Assembly: GCA_039881045.1 (NCBI GenBank)
Contig: JAYWVB010000020.1
Span: 62,001 to 126,000, forward strand
Length of the DNA: 64,000 bases
Direction of reading: 5' to 3'
Source: Chaetomium olivaceum
Taxonomy: Eukaryota; Ascomycota; Sordariomycetes; Sordariales; Chaetomiaceae
Position 1 is the stretch's first letter. Each line of letters opens with the position of its first letter. The notes beneath the pieces are model-generated. The model did no database searches, had not been told where the DNA came from, and saw nothing but the letters and a program-made list of their open reading frames with translations. Positions 47,662 to 57,995 of this stretch are shown piece by piece. Both the position numbers and the translations under genes were made by a program.

Positions 47662-49518
47662 CTAGGCGGCGATAGCCTCGACTACATTCTCAATGCGCGA
47701 CTCCTCAATGGCGGGCGTGTTCGTCCCGGAGTGATCCTTTGACTTCGAGGCGTCGCCGGCGTCTACAGGGCCACCCGCGTGACCATCCCGTTCCATCATT
47801 GCCGCTAGACGGGCAGCTCGGCCTTCCTTCTTTCTTGGGACGGGGGCTATAAGAATATTAGCAAACACAAGCTAGATATGAAGTAAAAATTAAGAGACCT
47901 ACCTCGGTTGTTCTCCTGGACGTAAAACTGTCTTAGAAGCGTCACGGCCTCATCACGGCCCCATCCTCCCTCGGCTTCATACCCCCTCTCGATATTACCA
48001 CCGTCGCCGGGGAGTTTAGACGTCTCAATGGGGCAAGTAACAAGGCCGTTGCCGTTGTTGGCCTCGTCAACCGGAGTGTGTTCCTCTGTTACGATATCCG
48101 TCGAAGCCGGGCGGCGCTCGAGAATCGGCCTCGCAATACCCTTGCCGTTCTGGGGCACAGGCGATGGAGGCGCCGAGGCCATGGTATGGGGCGAGTTCTT
48201 GTGGATCCGAAACACACCACCGGTACCCCCAAATTTGTCGTTGACGGCGCCGAAGTAAACCTTCTTGATCCCGAACTGGCGAAGCAACGAAGCACACATG
48301 ACGCACGGCTCGACCGTGACGTACAAAGTGCATTCAGTAATGACAGATGGGTCCACGCGAGGGGAGGGATGAAGCTTTTGCCCGTATGGATAGAGGTGGC
48401 CGTCCTTGGGGTCCACGTCCCCCCAGGTGCTAGTTTCCTCGGGGAGTTGTGCTCCGTTGGTTTTGTTGCTAAAGGGCAATCTAGCCCCGTCGCCATCTTC
48501 TTGGGATGCGTTGACCTTGACTTCAAGGTCGGACTTGGGCGAATAAGACAACAAAGCAGAAAGGGCCATGAGTTCGGCATGCCTCGTTCCATTACGAGTG
48601 ACGTTTGTTGCGTTCATGCCTCTGGCGATGATCCGTCCCTTGTATACGAGCACGCAGCCGACGGGGGTCTCGTTGGTTTTGAGGGCAAGCCTGGCCTACA
48701 ATTACGTTTGACTTCAGCGAACCGCCTCTCTCAAGCAATAGTAGAAATAATCGGATGCTTACCATATCCAAAGCCTCCCTCATAAACCGGCTATGCATGG
48801 CCCTCTCAGCTGCCTGCTCGGGCGTCTCGGCCTTGTCCTGGATCTGCACAGTGACGCCGTCCGGCTGAATAGTCGTCGCAATTTCCTTCGGCTTACTAGT
48901 CTGAGAAACCGTGTGCGATAGAGGGACCGGGAGCGTTCGCGTGACCTCCTCGAGAGCATTGTCGCTGATGCTGTCCGGGCCGGATTGCTGCGGCAGTGCG
49001 CCGTTTTGCGTGACTTGCTTGTCGACTCCATTTTCTACGCCGTTACCCGTGCCGCCATTTGCCGTATCTTGGAGCGGATTGGGCAACGTTTCCGCCGCCG
49101 TGTCGGACTCTTCGAGTTCCAATTGGGATATTTTGTGAATGAGCTGACCGTCGACGTCCGTTGCCGAAGCCGTCTTCAGCAAGTGGTTCACATTAGTACC
49201 GGGAGGAGTGCGTGGAAGAGCCGAGACGATTTTGGAAGCTGGTGCATGTTGGCCCCGCGCCGTCGCGGATGAGCCGGCCGCCATGTCGTCGTCACTGTGG
49301 CGACTGGCGTCCCCAGCGTTGGTGTTGCGGGCTTCCTGGGCGGATGAAGTAGAACTAGAGGTCGAACAAGGAAGGACTGGCTGATTTGTTTGGCGAAAAT
49401 TGGGAAAAAGGTGAAGCACTTGTAGGGCGGTGTTGTAAGGAAATAGAAAGAGCGACCACAGGAACGCCGTGGTTTTGAGGCTGATAGCCGAAACCACGTT
49501 CTTCAACGTGGTTGCCAT
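47662..49518 (-). CDS. TAD2: tRNA-specific adenosine deaminase subunit Tad2 with long N-terminal extension, 577 residues
   Basis: Tad2 is the catalytic subunit that, with Tad3, converts A34 to inosine in tRNA anticodons. Three exons: 49518-48763, 48695-47903 and 47846-47662; the first join (..MREALDM / ARLALKTNETPVGCVLV) is phase 0, the second phase 1 (ENNR / APVPRKKEG). The zinc motif is complete: H291-A-E293 in TRHAELMALSALL and P-C383-V-M-C386 in VEPCVMCASLLRQFG. An insert of about 80 residues separates the two halves, longer than in yeast. The first 230 residues are Ser/Thr/Gln-rich with one hydrophobic stretch near the start (TTAFLWSLFLFPYNTALQVL). The true start could be a later ATG, giving a conventional enzyme; the open frame supports but does not prove the extension. 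Confidence 0.85.
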
Positions 49519-50404
49519 TTTCACCACATGAGATGACTGCAAAAGCTCACTGCCCTTAATCACAGCCCATCCAAGTCACTTTCGAGATAAAAATATAGTG
49601 AGAAAACAACGAACGTTGCCGTTGAGTACGGAATGGATCGTGGGTGAGAAAACATGAACAATGTATCCGTGTGGAGGGGCAAGCAGTCGGTACCTTTCAC
49701 AGCGCCTGGGTGTTAGGAAAAGGGAAACCAAGCGTATTCAAGCCCTTGCCTCGCAGTTTGGAGTTGAGATCACTTCCAAGGTCTCTCTTTCATGCGAGTT
49801 TCAAGGACGTCGTCCAGGTAAGGTACATGACACACAATGTCTTTTTGTAAGACGGGGTGCAGAAATCGGTGGCTCATAAGAAAAGCGGGTCATGCAAAAA
49901 TTGTTCGACACCTTCAGTTATGCATCTACACAGAGTCCAAAACTTGAAGCAGTGCATGTTGATAATCTGCTTTGCTGCATAACTTCATTTAACAAGAATC
50001 GATGGAGGGGCTCTGGCGGAATGAGAGGCAAGGCACGATGGAAACCACATTCACAGCAAAACGAGGAAGCCATGTTTAAGTTTTCAGTGGTCTGCGAGGA
50101 CCTTCAATTGTCAAGCTCGAAGAGCGAGCACTACCTGCACGGAAACAAGGGCAGGAAAACAGAGCATCGCTCCTCGCGTCAGACCTCACAGCCCACTCAG
50201 CCGTCCTCTGCTCAACCTCATACCACAAACCAAGCTCCCCTGTGAGCCGGGAGCAAGCCCTGAAAATAGTATACACAATGAAGAGAAGAGGACGACCACA
50301 TGTCTCAAATCCGACCCGGGGTATCATATAGTCAAAATGCACTCGCTAGCAACAAACATAAGCCATCATAAACATATCAGGACACTTGCGGGACCACCGG
50401 GGCT
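49519..50404. other. Upstream region of TAD2 and 3' flank of the next gene
   Basis: No supported gene. Confidence 0.5.
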
Positions 50405-52801
50405 TTACAGCCTTAGTAATCGCACCGTTGGTAGGCGAGGCATGGAGGTGCTCGCCCGCCGGGACACAGAAGACCGTAGATCTCCCAGGCCCGTGACGAC
50501 CGACTGGATCTTCAACTTGACGGTGTTGAGGATGCCAGACGGCGTCGGCGGTTGCAAGGGTTTCGAGGCGACCCGTGTCGCGCTCGACGGCCCGGAACAC
50601 CGAGGTGCTAGCCGGGCCAGTGAGATGCTTGTGATGGCAAGGATGTTGACGAGGTTGACTTGATTTGCCAGGTGTGCTTGCAAGGCAGAGGCACAAAGGA
50701 AAGAGACAAGACCGAACACGGCAAGCTGGAAGAAGAATGTGTTGAGTTTCACATCTTCCCCAGCGACGTCGCGCCGCGTCGGCAAGGTCGAGAACAACAT
50801 GGTAGCCAAAGTGGCATTGACTGCAGCAGTGGCCTGCTGCACGGCATGTTCTTCCTCTTCGGGGGTGGGCGATCCGGATGCACGGCGAGCCACAAGTTGC
50901 TTCGACTTGAGGCTGCTTGCGCAGCTCTGCGCGAAGCGTGGCGAGCTAGCACGTGCAGCGCGATCAACGACCTTGTGTGGTTGATGGAAGGCCGTCGCGG
51001 TTACCGCCTCGGTTGCACGCTCCAACGATCCGCGACCAGGCACGGTCGCCGATAGTGATGCCTTAGCATACACATCAAGCTTGCCACATGGAGTAGCCTT
51101 GGTCGAGACGGGCGAGCGGCCAGGTGATGCCAGTGACCCTCCAGGGGGTGCTGATACTTCTGTTACCCTCCTGGGTCGAGATGCCCTGCTCGGACTAACC
51201 GACGACTGCGGGGCGTTGGCAACCACAGTGCTGGTGACGCTGCAAAGTGCGGTCGGCGCTGAGGACTGAGAAACTGGTGACTGGACGGAGAGAGTAGCAA
51301 AGGCGTCCGAGTTGCCACCAGCAATGTGCCTGTAGCGGCTGTAGCCGCCATCGCCATCGTCGATTAGCCTATTGTGATTGGTGCTCAACTGGCGGTTCGT
51401 GTGTGAGTGATGGGCGCTGGGCTGTGGTTTGTCGTGCAGCGTGTCCCCAGGATCATAGTACCAGGCAAGATCTTGAACCGCGGCGGTGATTGTCTGGTTC
51501 TCACCACCATGTGGTTCGCCGGCTGATGTCGTCTGAGAAACGCCCGATGTCAATGTGGGAGAGATCTGAGGTGAATGTTGGCCTCCGGGGCTGGTCGATT
51601 GTGGAGAATGTTGTTGACTCCCAAGGTCCCTCATCTGGAGAACAGGGTCTTCGTCAAAGAGCTCAGGGCCCGGCGAATAGAGGTTGAAGTCCAGGTAGTT
51701 GATGCCATGGGCGACACCCGGGTTGAGGTAGGGAACAGCCGGGTCCTCGAGCGAGAACTCGCCAGGGGCGCCAATTGCATACTCGGATGCAGCGATCGGT
51801 GACGCGTCAGAGCGTTCTGGCGTGATTGGCGTAAGGATGTGGGACGGCGAGCTCGCGGTTGAGCCAGAGCTCGTGGAGAAGAAGCTTTGCATGTCGGTGA
51901 ACGAGTCGAAAAGGAAGTCGTCGATGGCGGATGTGGGAGCAATCGCGACTGGCTCCTGGTCCAGGGCAACGAATTCGTTCCAGAACTCCTCAGAGTCTTG
52001 GGGGTAATCGAAAGATGGGAAGGAGAGGGACTCGGCGGCGAAGGGGTCGACAGCAGTGAAGTCGGGAGCAGCATTGGCTACTGCTACGGGGGCTGGCTCA
52101 TCTGCTTTCTTTGCCCTTTTGGTGGGCTTCTGCTCGGCTTGCGTCGCTGATGACTGCGAGGCATTCCGCTTCCTGTGGCTGGGGTCGCAGCGGATCTTCT
52201 TCTTCTTGCAGGCGTCACACGCCTTGATGATCCGCATCAGGTGAGCGTGATCCCGCTGCTCCTTGGTCTTGCAACCTCGGGAAGCAGAGTTCGTCACATC
52301 ACGACCATCCTTTGTGAGGATGCGCATCCCAGGGTGGCTCGCAAAGTCCACTGTCTGCTGCCGGGAGCTGGAGGAGCTGGACTTCTTGGATGCAGAAGAC
52401 CGCGACTTGGACCCAGATGCCGCAGGGGGAAATGGCGCGGGAGACTGGGTCCAGGAGCCCTGGTCGGACAGGACGGGAGAGTGGTCGAAGCTCGATGCGT
52501 AGCCCGAGTCGTAGAGGGCCGAGGTGGCCGGCGAGGCGGTCACCGGAGTGAAGGACCCCGAAGGAGCGGGGTAGAACTTGAAGTTCTCGCCAGTCTGGCG
52601 GGAGAACTCAAAGAAGTCCATGGAAATGTGAGCACGCTTGTCCTGGATCGAGGCGGGGCCAGGAAGAAAAGCGTTGATCATGTCGTCGAGTTCGGCGGTG
52701 CCAATCGCGGGGAGCCACTGCAGGGTAGCTCCGAGTGCCGGTTGGCAAACGGAGAACCCGCTGAAGGCACCGACGGAGTTGTGTCGGGCCATGCCGGTCA
52801 T
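50405..52801 (-). CDS. Half-zinc-cluster regulator with C-terminal membrane segment, 798 residues
   Basis: The start chosen is ATG 52801 (MTGMARHNSVGAFSGF); the frame is open further 5' but lacks an ATG. The N-terminal 130 residues contain a conserved-looking block (PALGATLQWLPAIGTAELDD). Residues 187-210 read HLMRIIKACDACKKKKIRCD, giving C195-x2-C198-x6-C205, the first half of a Zn2Cys6 cluster; the second half is absent. A basic KRAKK follows, then long Ser/Pro/Gln-rich acidic regions of activation-domain type (DDFLFDSFTDMQSFFS). Near residues 689-709 a hydrophobic run (FFFQLAVFGLVSFLCASALQ) looks membrane-spanning, with a second weaker one after it. A membrane-tethered transcription regulator is a reasonable inference. 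Confidence 0.75.
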   Translation of the reverse strand: MTGMARHNSVGAFSGFSVCQPALGATLQWLPAIGTAELDDMINAFLPGPASIQDKRAHISMDFFEFSRQTGENFKFYPAPSGSFTPVTASPATSALYDSGYASSFDHSPVLSDQGSWTQSPAPFPPAASGSKSRSSASKKSSSSSSRQQTVDFASHPGMRILTKDGRDVTNSASRGCKTKEQRDHAHLMRIIKACDACKKKKIRCDPSHRKRNASQSSATQAEQKPTKRAKKADEPAPVAVANAAPDFTAVDPFAAESLSFPSFDYPQDSEEFWNEFVALDQEPVAIAPTSAIDDFLFDSFTDMQSFFSTSSGSTASSPSHILTPITPERSDASPIAASEYAIGAPGEFSLEDPAVPYLNPGVAHGINYLDFNLYSPGPELFDEDPVLQMRDLGSQQHSPQSTSPGGQHSPQISPTLTSGVSQTTSAGEPHGGENQTITAAVQDLAWYYDPGDTLHDKPQPSAHHSHTNRQLSTNHNRLIDDGDGGYSRYRHIAGGNSDAFATLSVQSPVSQSSAPTALCSVTSTVVANAPQSSVSPSRASRPRRVTEVSAPPGGSLASPGRSPVSTKATPCGKLDVYAKASLSATVPGRGSLERATEAVTATAFHQPHKVVDRAARASSPRFAQSCASSLKSKQLVARRASGSPTPEEEEHAVQQATAAVNATLATMLFSTLPTRRDVAGEDVKLNTFFFQLAVFGLVSFLCASALQAHLANQVNLVNILAITSISLARLAPRCSGPSSATRVASKPLQPPTPSGILNTVKLKIQSVVTGLGDLRSSVSRRASTSMPRLPTVRLLRL

Positions 52802-54421
52802 CGGTACGGATGTAACAGGGTGGTCGGACGGGGTGAGAAACAAACCGGCGTCAGGAATGCCGAAAATGTTACCAAGGTCCGTAAGGCTTGGTTTAGGCGC
52901 CTGCAACGAGGTGGTGTTGATGGCGTTTCTTGGGGGATCCAAAGTGGGCGGTGGTCCTACTTTGCAATGAATGGAAGCGGGATTGCGTGGCAACGATAAC
53001 CAAATTCTGACAGCTCGGATTTCGCCGAGTTTGTCGAAGAGGAATGCTGGCCAAGGAAGAAAGGTCTCCGCAGTGAAGGTCTCTCTCTCTCAGGCAGCAA
53101 ATGTCCAAGATGACTGTACTGTGCCACCGAAAAACAGCTTAACAGCAGTCGGGCAATTGCACTGACAAATTCCGATTGTTCGATGGAAAAGAAAAGGAAG
53201 AAAAGGCAGAAACGCGTCCGAGGAGTCAGGCCGATATTTCACTTCCCTTCGTAACCAGAGTTGCTGCACCGGGTCAGGACTCCAAGGCGCAGCGAGAAGG
53301 TTGTCAACCCCCAGCATTTCGGCGAGCCGAATCAGGAATAGCGTTTCCCGGATGGATGATGGGACGGGTACTTGGGGCTTGGCAATTCTCTGCGTGGCCA
53401 CCAGCAATGGAGATCCTTCTGCACTTCTGATTCAGCATCCACAACGGAAATCCTACATTAAATTCCGATTCCTCAGTACCTGTAACCATGCAGCCGCAGC
53501 GGAGAAGCGACCTGCATGGTTGCAGAACACGGCGAGCGATTCTCACCAGGTCATTGCTCCACACCCCGCCGTTCCAAGGGACCTCCAGTCTGACCCAGGG
53601 ACAGCGGCATTGCGATGACGACGAACCCAATTGGCCAGCATTGAATGAGTCAATCGACAATTCCCGCTGGCCTATCGCGGAAGGTGCTCTTTGGGTGTCA
53701 CTCTTGTCCCGCACAGTGTTCAGCAACCGCAAATGAAGACGGTTTTTGGCTGCCATCCTCGCTTGTTGAGCACGGAAGGTCAACGTTGAACTTCACTTTC
53801 TTTCCGACTGGGCGACCTCGGAATCGTCGTGTACGCAGGCAGTTATTCGTCGATGACGATATTCTTACGGGAGGGAAACGATGGGCAGGGCGGCACGCAA
53901 AGGGCTTTTGACAAGGCTGACCGTTGGGGACTGGGGGCTCGCGGGCAAAAACTTCGAACTTCGTCGCGGTCAGGGGGAGCTGCGACGCTCATCTTGGCAC
54001 AGTGTCAGATTCCCCCGGTCCTGGTCTGTGCAACCCCACATTCAATTGAGTCAATCCATCCATCCCGATCCTCCGCCTCGTCACGGACACAATTCGAGAG
54101 AAACAAGCTCCTCATTGGCGATTGGCGATGAAGCTTGGGTGACTCCTCCACCTCCAGGACTGTGGAAGCTGATTGTGTGCTTGCTTGCTTTTGAACAACC
54201 ATGCGAGAAAATCCCCGAGTTCTCTCACCGCTCGGCACACCCGAGATCCCAACTCCCTTCGTTGTCAGCATGGAGCGCCTGTGAGCTGTAGTATTTCCTA
54301 CGAGTGCATACAACAAACCTGGAGAAACGAATTAAGAAACCGCGTTTACTCGGTTTGCTTCTTTTGTACTCGATTCCTTTTTCTTTCCTTTTTTTCTTCT
54401 TTTTAGCCGGACACTGCAGCA
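52802..54421. other. Divergent intergenic region with long leaders
   Basis: A 1.6-kb gap between oppositely oriented genes. Just before ATG 54422 a polypyrimidine run followed by TAG resembles the 3' end of a 5'-leader intron. No other gene seen. Confidence 0.45.
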
Positions 54422-55192
54422 ATGGGTGAACTGTATCGCTCCGCTGAAGCTATCGAATCTTGGTTGTCACAATCCGACAATGACGATGTATCAGACGCTC
54501 CGATCTCGCCGTCGAACTCACCGTCGCCACAGCACTCTCACAACCACTCCAACTGCAAGCACAAGCGATCTACCGAAACGACGCCTCCGCTCGTTCTTGA
54601 GGAACGTAGCATGTCGCCGAAGAAACTCCAGTTCGACGCTTATAATACCAATGATGCCCCTTTGCTCGACGACCCTGACCGTACCATGTGCTTCTTCTCA
54701 CGATCAGCACGGCCAGCAGGTTCCAACATCTCGAGCACGGCCACGCTACAATTTCGAGTACCGTCTGTGATACGGCCCTCGCAGTCCTACGCCGCCTCTG
54801 TCTCTTCAAACAAAACTCACAAAACTAAACGCTCGTTCAGCCCGGTCAAGAACACCGACGGTCTCCGGTATCTTGACAAGCCGGTCATTTATGGGCACCT
54901 CCACGATGACGGAGGACAGCTCCCTGCCGATGCGGCTACGCTTTATGATTTCTTGTACGACGTGGTAAACTACAATACTGGTATCCACCCGATCGAGATT
55001 CGGGGCGAGATCACCAGCGTCCAAAGGCGGCCGCCTCCGGAGAACAGCTTAGTACTTGGCATGTACATACTGACTCCTCGCTGTACTACGGTTACTATCG
55101 GATTGGGTCAACGATGCGTTGTACAAATGGGCAGTCTCTGCGTTTATACCACAGGCCCGGGAGGCCTCGAGCAGAGACTAAAAATGGGGTGA
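54422..55192 (+). CDS. Possible N-terminal part of a fungal PD-(D/E)XK-nuclease-like protein, 256 residues
   Basis: The protein begins MGELYRSAEAIESWLSQSDN, then a Ser/Pro/His-rich segment. Later it has SPVKNTDGLRYLDKPVIYGH followed by QLPADAATLYDFLYDVVNYN and GIHPIEIRGEITSV. This layout (short WL-containing start, disordered basic/Ser segment, then LPxD..LY..L...V helices) resembles the N-terminal region of the large fungal PD-(D/E)XK nuclease-like family. The nuclease core is missing: after residue 210 the sequence becomes atypical and stops. It is either truncated, frameshifted or mis-spliced. Family assignment is from memory of the pattern and is tentative. Confidence 0.4.
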   Translation: MGELYRSAEAIESWLSQSDNDDVSDAPISPSNSPSPQHSHNHSNCKHKRSTETTPPLVLEERSMSPKKLQFDAYNTNDAPLLDDPDRTMCFFSRSARPAGSNISSTATLQFRVPSVIRPSQSYAASVSSNKTHKTKRSFSPVKNTDGLRYLDKPVIYGHLHDDGGQLPADAATLYDFLYDVVNYNTGIHPIEIRGEITSVQRRPPPENSLVLGMYILTPRCTTVTIGLGQRCVVQMGSLCVYTTGPGGLEQRLKMG

Positions 55193-56220
55193 CGAGAATC
55201 CTCCGCCCTACGAATTGGCTGCCATCGATTCCGTGCCACTCTGCCTGTTTGGTCTCACCCTCACCTTCGCGACTTTGTGTGTGAATGGGCATGGACGACC
55301 GACCTGCGGCCTGCACAATAACAGCCGTATGCATCTTTTCAGTAAGCAACACGTCCTTAACACTTCCTCACAACCCACATCTTCTCGTCCTCGAGCACCG
55401 CAACATTAAAACCTCACTGCACATTTACCTAGCAGTCTGTTCAAGGCGTGACTCTGGTTTATCTATCAGTATTGTTTTGTCTTACTGTTCTCTATAATGG
55501 TTATATTTAAGATCTGTGGGAGCAAGTAGGCTGAGCAGGGGTCTCGGCACATCAACGAATACATACATACCCGTCAACAATTTGGGCATCGCGGACTCGA
55601 GAAGAAAGACGGTCAAGTGGTTAGCCCTAACGCGTCTATTGAACGCACTCGGAGCCTATAAAAACATAATATACGCTGTTTCGTATATGCTAGCCCGCTA
55701 AATGCCCGTATCCAAACACCGCCATATGCTACATACATAACTTCCGCCAAACGTTTTTGTATCCCTTGCGGGTTTGGGCAACCCGCCCATCGGTCTGATT
55801 CTGTTGCCCTCCGTCGGATACAACGTACTCGCGAAACTCCAGGCGCCAGAAATTTCCAAGAGAAGGACGCAAATGCAATCCTTAAGACCGGAATGGGGAG
55901 TAAAAGAGGGCAATAAAAACGATAACAAGATACAAGCCAAACAACACGCCGAGCGGATGCAAAACAGAAAATTAGAAGGGGACCAAAACAAAAGATTTGG
56001 TTAGCAGCACACCAACTTGTAACACCATATTCCCTACTCTTTTCTTTTTTGATATCGTTGATTAAAAAAAAAGAAAGGAAAAGAAAAGAAGGATCAACCC
56101 GCCCTCTAAGCAACACCAACCATTACAGGCCCCGACCTGGCTCTCCCCAAAGCAGAAACAGAAACATCAGTAACAGCACGCATATGATACCGCCGCTCAT
56201 TTTGCTAAACACCGGCATAG
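55193..56220. other. Convergent intergenic region
   Basis: About 1 kb with no supported gene, AT-richer than the flanking coding sequence. Confidence 0.5.
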
Positions 56221-57995
56221 TCAGCATACCGCCGTAGGGCCGCCAACGCGGACACAGCATACCTGGGCGTCCGACGTCTGTGTCATCTTGTCCATGACAT
56301 GACAAAACAGCCAGGTCACGGCCAAGCCGGCGGCTATGCAGGCGATAGACAGTTGGTGGATACTGAGGCGCCCGTTGTGCATGACGGGCCAGACGAGAAG
56401 ATTCCAGATGATGGGGTCGACGCCGTCGGCGAAATGGTGGTGGTTTGACGTCGGGGACACGACGCGGGCGACGAGGGCGAGAATAAATACGGCGAGAACG
56501 ATCGCCGGGGGGCAGACCCGCCGGAGAAATACCGTCTTCTCGCCGGTCCTCAAGTGAGAGAATTTCGACAAACACATGTCGGCGATGAGCGGCTGGCAGG
56601 GGTGGCAAGTGTGTTTCGCGTCCGTCGTTGGGGCTGCGGGTGCAGACATGTAGGACTGGCCACCGCCATATCCATATCCATAACCCCCGGATGACGGCAT
56701 GCATGCATTGTTGTACGTTGTGGATGAGTCGGGATGTTGGGCAGAGTGACTAGTCTGAGAGGAAGGGCCAGACGGTGACTCGCCCTGACTTATACTTAAA
56801 CCGGGGACGGCCGATGGAGGCCCCGACGGGCTACCCACCGTGCCCCAGCACCACATTTCCCACAGGGATGGCTTTTGGCATTGGGTGCAGTGATTTTCAG
56901 GTGAAAGGTATGACACGTGGTAACGGCAATCGATGCAACCCCATGTGTAACGCCACCCGTAGAAGCGGGCATGGAAAGTCGCAAAGTGTTGCTCCAGGGC
57001 TGGTAGATTGGGGAATTGCTGGCCGCAATGTGAAAGGTCACATGAATAACTTCCCCCGAAGCAAACCCAGTGTTCGCTCATGGGCGCGAGCTGTTTGCCG
57101 ATTACCACGGGCTGGGGCGCCTGTGGCCCAGGCATAAGCGGGTACTGAGCGGTCGGGTTAGAAACGGGCACCTGTGAGCCTGGAAAAATGGACAGGATTG
57201 GCGCCAGGTCCGGTCGAGGACTGAGCTGTGTGTTTTGCAACAAGTCGAAGTCTGGAAGGCCGTCGTCCATGACGGCTTGAGGGCTGTCCGGAAGATGATA
57301 CGGCAGGTCTCCGATAGGGCTTTGTCCACCACCGACACCCGCAAGATCGGCCGGGTTTCCGAGGCGTGTTTGATATGGAATGGTAGACTCGGTACGGAGA
57401 GGGGCATTGATGGGTACGTCGTTCTTTTGCTTGGCAGCCTCGTAGGCTTGTTCGAAAAGGGTCAATATATGATGGTTTTTGCACTAGCAGGCGGTCAGTA
57501 ACGGTGAAGGTAAGTAAAGGGGTTAGTTAATTGCGGGACTCTTACCGAGACTCTGCGGTCCCGACATTCGGAACAGGCGCCAATCTTGCGCATCAAATTT
57601 GCCCTCAGCTGTTTTATCGGATTCAACGGCCCTCGGCGGCCGGGTTTCTGTTTCCCGGTTTGTGACTTCTGGTCCCCAACATCCATCTCACCCATCGCAT
57701 GTGAGACGGAGTAGGTAGTGCTTGCATTGGAGGGTGATCGTGACGAGGTTGCCCGAGACGGCGAGGGGGGTTGGAGATGACCGCCGTGCATGTTCTGGAC
57801 CTGTCTCAGGGACTCTTCATTGAGCCCTTCCTCGTGTGCTCGTCGCCATTTGTTGTATAGTTCCTGGGTCTCCGCCGTGGGCACGACAACACGCCCAGTC
57901 GTTGTCTCAGCCCGTGGCGCCATGGGATCAGAGGGCTCCCGGTACGAGGTGTATTTGCGTTTCGAGCCTTGGGGCGTGGTGTTTTCGAAGGACAT
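56221..57995 (-). CDS. Half-zinc-cluster and C2H2-type protein with two C-terminal membrane segments, 570 residues
   Basis: Exon 1 is 57995-57546 and exon 2 is 57483-56221, with a 62-bp phase-0 intron (GTAAGA..GCTAG). RANLMRKIGACSECRDRRVS joins CKNHHILTLF, giving C141-x2-C144-x6-C151, the first half of a Zn2Cys6 cluster split by the intron. A disordered linker leads to a C2H2-like finger around C298/C303/H316/H321 (CDLSHCGQQFPNLPALEQHF) and a C-x2-C pair set at 333/336 and 349/352. Residues about 475-492 (PAIVLAVFILALVARVV) and 526-546 (LSIACIAAGLAVTWLFCHVM) are hydrophobic enough to span a membrane. It resembles the neighbour at 50405-52801 in the LMR-x-I-x2-AC-x2-C core and in membrane anchoring. 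The role is unknown; a membrane-held regulator is inferred. Confidence 0.8.
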
